Positions 6,312-9,504 of a stretch of DNA of 9,504 bases are shown here, piece after piece (within the stretch, counting starts at the first letter, position 1; each line of letters begins with the position of its first letter). The notes under the pieces are model-generated. The model ran no database searches, had not been told where the DNA came from, and worked only from the letters and a program-made list of their open reading frames with translations. The stretch spans positions 1 through 9,504 of the forward strand of contig CAMFRR010000021.1 in the NCBI GenBank assembly GCA_945982095.1, written 5' to 3'. This stretch comes from an uncultured Bacteroidales bacterium (GTDB taxonomy: Bacteria; Bacteroidota; Bacteroidia; Bacteroidales; UBA932). A program made the position numbers and the translations under genes.

Positions 6312-7157
6312 ATGAAGAGAGTTATTCTTGTCGTGCTTTCAGCGCTTATTGCACTCACGGCTCCAGCGCAGGCCAAGCTTCAGACCAAAAAATACATAGT
6401 GTCAGATTTCCCTCAGAAAACCATGAAGGTGATTTTGACGGGAGACGAAATGACCGATGCGGCTCTGCGCAGCAGTGTGGAGGAAATATGGCACCTGGGT
6501 CCCTATGAATTCTGCGACATGGCAGATTTCGAAGCATCGCGCCAGAGTGATGATTTTTATTTTCTTTTGCTTACTACAGTCAAAGACAATAACGAAGAGT
6601 CTGAAGGAATCAAATTTTTCAATATCTATAAGGGCAAGAAGAATTCGGGCACAGGCACAGAGGGCTTGTACAAAGTCACGGGCATCCCTTATTGTCCCGG
6701 CTCTGGATGCAAAGGCAACGAAGTTGCTTTTTTGCCCCCAATCATTCAAAGCCTGCATTTTAACGTTGAACGCATAATCAAGCGCACATTCAACGTAGGT
6801 ACAGTGGTGAGCCCCAATGACAAGGATTCAAAAGACAAGTGGGCCTCGGACCTTTTGGTGGACAAGTCCGACCTGGGCTTCGACCTGGGTTTTTCGATGA
6901 ATTCCATTTATGAACATGACGGCATTTATTGTGTAGATGCAGAGCAGATTGCCACGGCTTTGTCCGAAAGGCAGGACAAACTGGTGTGCCTGCGTGTGGA
7001 ATCTTCAGACGCACAGAAGAAAGGCACTGCATATACTATGGTCTTTGATGCCGCTTCGTATGATATGCTTTATATCAAATTACACAATATTTCTCCTGTT
7101 AAAGGCCAGGGCATACAGCAGGATGAAATTCGTACTTTCATGTCACGCAAGAAATGA
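6312..7157 (+). CDS. Secreted protein of unknown function
   Basis: A 281-residue protein I do not recognise by name. Residues 1-21 are a clean signal peptide (MKR, hydrophobic core, then APAQA before K22), with no lipobox cysteine, so the product is probably periplasmic or secreted. The mature part has short blocks such as EIWHLGPYEFCD (58-69), a FLLLTTV strand (84-90), C128 and C133 in YCPGSGC, and the segment VAFLPPIIQ. No catalytic motif or transmembrane helix is visible. The start follows an A/T-rich leader without a clear Shine-Dalgarno site, normal for Bacteroidetes. Its stop overlaps the ATG of the M16 peptidase in an ATGA arrangement, so the two are probably translationally coupled. 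Being a partner or substrate of the peptidase is inference only. Confidence 0.85.
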   Translation: MKRVILVVLSALIALTAPAQAKLQTKKYIVSDFPQKTMKVILTGDEMTDAALRSSVEEIWHLGPYEFCDMADFEASRQSDDFYFLLLTTVKDNNEESEGIKFFNIYKGKKNSGTGTEGLYKVTGIPYCPGSGCKGNEVAFLPPIIQSLHFNVERIIKRTFNVGTVVSPNDKDSKDKWASDLLVDKSDLGFDLGFSMNSIYEHDGIYCVDAEQIATALSERQDKLVCLRVESSDAQKKGTAYTMVFDAASYDMLYIKLHNISPVKGQGIQQDEIRTFMSRKK

Positions 7158-8401
7158 TGACAGTGTCACAAATGCCTTCGGGGCTACGGTATGCAGTCCG
7201 CAGATATGGTAATGCTGTGGGTTATTGTGCCTTGAGCATTAAGATAGGAAGCCGGTATGAGGGCCAGTATCACAGCGGAATAGCCCATTTCCTGGAACAT
7301 ACCCTTTTCAAGGGCACTTCCAGGCGCAGCTCTGCTTCCATAAACAACCGCCTCGAACGTCTGGGAGGTGAGCTCAACGCCTTCACTACGAAGGAGGAAA
7401 TTGTCCTGCATGCCACAGTGCTCAAGAAGGACCTCGCAAAGGCCGCTTCCCTTTTGGCTGAAATAGCCTTTGATGCCTCTTTCCCCGAGGATGAGATTGA
7501 AATTGAAAAGGGTGTCGTCTGCGATGAAATAGCCTCGTACAAGGATTTCCCCGCTGAGGAAATATATGACCGTTTTGAGGAAAAGATTTTTGCCGGCAGC
7601 CCCCTGTCTCGTTCCATACTAGGAACGGAGGAGAGCGTGAGGGCCATAGACAGCGCTGAGCTGCGTCGTTTCCGTGAGGAATTCTTTACCCCGGACAGGA
7701 TGGTGATGACTATGGTTTCATCCCTTGAGGAAGATAAGATGAAGGCTATGATAGTTAAGGCTTTCGAGCCATATCTCAGTGCCGTAACCGGCTCAAGTCC
7801 TGTTGGTGAGCTTTCATTGATGCAAGAGCCTGCATCCGTTTCTGAACAGCCTTTCAATATGACCGTGGATAAGGGCAACAACCAGACAAACTGCGTCATG
7901 GGAGCCTTGGCCCCTTCTTTGCGCGAGCGCGAGCGCAGACTGGCTACCTTGCTGCTTTGCAATGTCTTGGGAGGACCGGCTTCCAACAGTATGTTGGGCT
8001 CTTGCATACGGGAAAAACACGGCTGGGCCTATAATATAGAATGCAATTACACTCCATATTCTGACAGCGGAGTTGCCACCATAAACTTCGGCTGTGACAA
8101 GAATAATCTCAAAAACTGCATACGCGCCATAAACAGACAGATACGCAAGCTGCAGGATGCCCCGCTTTCCGAGGCGGCCCTGAACCGGGCCAAATACCAG
8201 ATGCTCGGACAGCATTCGATAGGCATGGAGAACGGAGAGGCGCAATGCCTCAGCATGGGAAAGAGCATATTGTCGTTCGGACATGTGAGCAGCGAAAGTG
8301 ACGTGACGGGTCAGATAATGGGAATTACCGCTGCCCAACTCCAACAGCAGGCCAGGGAGGTCTTCGATATTGACAGGATGAGTACCCTGATATTCCTTTA
8401 G
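7154..8401 (+). CDS. M16 family zinc peptidase (processing-peptidase-like)
   Basis: A 415-residue single-unit member of peptidase family M16, the size of mitochondrial processing peptidase beta-type enzymes and about half a pitrilysin. The inverted zinc motif is intact: HFLEH (45-49), with E48 as general base and E125 in EKGVVCDEIASY as third ligand, 76 residues after H49. The following Asn-Ala-Phe-Thr block (75-78) is also typical. The second half contains IREKHGWAYNI, the substrate-binding Arg/Tyr region of M16. No signal peptide is visible, so it is probably cytoplasmic, although its upstream partner is secreted. ATG codons at 7154 and 7157 are both possible. The first overlaps the preceding stop by 4 nt. 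The methyltransferase gene follows after 19 nt without a terminator. Family assignment is firm; the substrate is unknown. Confidence 0.93.
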   Translation: MMTVSQMPSGLRYAVRRYGNAVGYCALSIKIGSRYEGQYHSGIAHFLEHTLFKGTSRRSSASINNRLERLGGELNAFTTKEEIVLHATVLKKDLAKAASLLAEIAFDASFPEDEIEIEKGVVCDEIASYKDFPAEEIYDRFEEKIFAGSPLSRSILGTEESVRAIDSAELRRFREEFFTPDRMVMTMVSSLEEDKMKAMIVKAFEPYLSAVTGSSPVGELSLMQEPASVSEQPFNMTVDKGNNQTNCVMGALAPSLRERERRLATLLLCNVLGGPASNSMLGSCIREKHGWAYNIECNYTPYSDSGVATINFGCDKNNLKNCIRAINRQIRKLQDAPLSEAALNRAKYQMLGQHSIGMENGEAQCLSMGKSILSFGHVSSESDVTGQIMGITAAQLQQQAREVFDIDRMSTLIFL

Positions 8402-8420
8402 TTTTATAGCTAAGCACCGA

Positions 8421-9074
8421 ATGGAAAAACTAAGCAGATATATAATCGAACACAGCTCTCAGGAACATGAGGCTCTGAAGTGGATACGCAAGCAGACGAA
8501 CCTCAGGACCAATCATGCGCGTATGTTGTCCGGTCCCACACAGGGAGCCCTGCTCACCATGCTTGTGCGCATCTCCTCTGCCAAGAACATATTGGAAGTG
8601 GGAACTTTCACAGGCTACTCCACCTGTTGTCTGGGTCTGGGCCTGCCTGAAGGCGGCCATATAGACAGCCTTGAGCTGAATGACGAACTGAATGACATCA
8701 TATTCGGCGGTTGGGAAAGGGCCGGTCTCAAGCATTGCATCAGCCTCCATAACGGAGATGCCCTCAAAACTCTCGAAGTCCTTGCAGGTCAGATAGCAGA
8801 AGGGTTTAAGCCACAATATGACCTGGCCTTTATCGATGCCAACAAACGCCAATATAGAAGCTATTTCGATGCAGTGTTCCCAATGATAAGACCTGGGGGC
8901 ATAATTCTGGCAGACAATACATTATGGAACGGGAAGGTACTGGAGGAGCCTCTTCCTTCCGATGCCCAGACCGTGGAACTGGCAGCGTTCAACCGAATGA
9001 TAGCGTCGCGCAAAGACCTGGATGCCTTTATCCTGCCCCTGCGCGACGGCCTCACATTTATCCGTAAGAAATAA
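8421..9074 (+). CDS. COMT-like class I SAM-dependent O-methyltransferase
   Basis: A 217-residue methyltransferase of the catechol/caffeoyl-CoA O-methyltransferase family 3, normally a metal-dependent cytosolic enzyme. The SAM-binding motif NILEVGTFTGYST (56-68) is clear, an acidic SAM-ribose contact region follows in SLELNDE (83-89), and the metal-ligand positions are D139 in AFIDANKRQY and D165-N166 in ILADNTLWNG. The C-terminus PLRDGLTFIRKK is typical of bacterial members. Length is normal for the family. It is the last gene of the 6312-9074 operon, 19 nt after the M16 peptidase, and its stop lies only 2 nt from the stop of the convergent regulator. The methyl acceptor cannot be predicted; in bacteria these enzymes are often annotated broadly and act on small diphenols or related hydroxyls. 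Confidence 0.92.
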   Translation: MEKLSRYIIEHSSQEHEALKWIRKQTNLRTNHARMLSGPTQGALLTMLVRISSAKNILEVGTFTGYSTCCLGLGLPEGGHIDSLELNDELNDIIFGGWERAGLKHCISLHNGDALKTLEVLAGQIAEGFKPQYDLAFIDANKRQYRSYFDAVFPMIRPGGIILADNTLWNGKVLEEPLPSDAQTVELAAFNRMIASRKDLDAFILPLRDGLTFIRKK

Positions 9075-9076
9075 GT

Positions 9077-9504
9077 TTACAATACGTAAGCCTTTACGTC
9101 AGCGGCACTTATGCGTCCGCTGGAAAGTATCATGAGACGTTCCACTATGTTGCGCAGTTCTCGTATGTTTCCGCTCCAGGATTTGTCACAGAGCAATTGC
9201 ATGGCTTCAGGGTCGACAGGGAGCTTTGTCATCCCGCTTTCGGCCGAAATCTGGTTCTGGAAATGCTCCACCAGCAAAGGTATGTCTTCCTTGCGCTCGT
9301 CCAATGAAGGAACGCTGATTACAATTACAGAAAGACGGTGGTAGAGGTCCTCGCGGAAGTTGCCCTTGGCAATCTCTTCGCGCAGATTCTTGTTTGTAGC
9401 GGCTATAACGCGCACATCCACGTTCATATCCTTGTCCGAGCCCACGCGCGAAAGCTTTTTCTCCTGCAGCACCCTCAATACCTTAGCCTGTGCCGACAGG
9501 GACA
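9077..9504 (-). CDS. Sigma-54-interacting AAA+ transcriptional regulator, C-terminal part
   Basis: This gene enters from the right edge. About 141 codons are visible, beginning in SLSAQAKVLRVLQEKKLSRVG, which in NtrC-type activators follows Walker B. Visible elements are sensor 1 VIAATN, the arginine-finger region FREDLYHRL (9358-9332) and sensor 2 GNIRELRN (9172-9149). Walker A, the GAFTGA loop that contacts sigma-54 and any receiver domain lie outside the window. The protein stops at AADVKAYVL, shortly after the AAA+ fold, with no Fis-type helix-turn-helix, and the opposing methyltransferase gene leaves no room for one. My recollection is that a group of Bacteroidetes NtrC-like response regulators ends this way, so this may be the family's normal form. 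It probably activates sigma-54 promoters, possibly without specific enhancer binding. The targets are unknown. Confidence 0.88.
   Translation of the reverse strand, partial: SLSAQAKVLRVLQEKKLSRVGSDKDMNVDVRVIAATNKNLREEIAKGNFREDLYHRLSVIVISVPSLDERKEDIPLLVEHFQNQISAESGMTKLPVDPEAMQLLCDKSWSGNIRELRNIVERLMILSSGRISAADVKAYVL
9084..9099. other. Small hairpin at convergent gene ends
   Basis: ACGTAA (9084-9089) and TTACGT (9094-9099) form a 6-bp stem with a 4-nt loop inside the last codons of the regulator. It is the only hairpin seen near the two facing stop codons (9074 and 9077). It lacks a proper T-tract on either strand, so it is at best a weak bidirectional terminator. Confidence 0.25.

Noticed and set aside
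7270..8344. Long minus-strand frames (245 and 176 codons) opposite the M16 peptidase
   Set aside because: Serine- and arginine-rich shadow translations of a well-supported M16 gene, with no motifs of their own.
1..9504. CRISPR array, tRNA/rRNA, insertion sequence or integron site
   Set aside because: No regularly spaced direct repeats, tRNA-like cloverleaf, transposase motif or terminal inverted repeats were seen by eye on either strand.

Overview
This window looks like chromosomal DNA of a member of the Bacteroidota, most likely Bacteroidales. The reasons are a FimB/Mfa2-type lipoprotein beside a DUF3575 protein, Bacteroidetes-type promoter -7 boxes (TAnnTTTG) without strong Shine-Dalgarno sites, a CX4C DsbD-alpha domain, and SxC-type lipoboxes. 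No rRNA, tRNA, insertion sequence, integrase or CRISPR array was seen. The genus cannot be fixed from the sequence alone. All family assignments come from reading motifs, with no database search.

Layout. Positions 1-262 are non-coding or hold only unresolvable gene edges. They contain a strong intrinsic terminator (162-197) and a promoter (about 214-245). Positions 263-3156 (+) form a three-gene operon with overlapping stops and starts: a predicted zinc metallopeptidase lipoprotein, a DUF3575-like outer-membrane beta-barrel protein and a cysteine-rich FimB/Mfa2-like lipoprotein. Positions 6230 down to 3193 (-) form a second operon: dnaX (DNA polymerase III gamma/tau), lptB (LPS-export ATPase) and a stand-alone DsbD-alpha-like domain with a C-terminal membrane anchor but no signal peptide. 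The two operons converge at 3156/3193 around terminator-like hairpins. Positions 6312-9074 (+) form a third operon, divergent from dnaX: a secreted protein of unknown function, an M16 zinc peptidase and a COMT-like O-methyltransferase. At the right edge, on the minus strand, is the C-terminal part of a sigma-54-interacting AAA+ regulator that ends without a DNA-binding helix-turn-helix.

How they work together. dnaX and lptB are core replication and envelope genes. The first operon is the most accessory-like part: it suggests a cell-surface or fimbria-related module in which a metallopeptidase is expressed with an Mfa2-type anchor, but no structural fimbrillin is visible. The third operon pairs an unknown periplasmic protein with a processing-type peptidase. 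The dnaX operon and the third operon appear to start from back-to-back promoters within about 40 bp, and dnaX may be transcribed with almost no leader.
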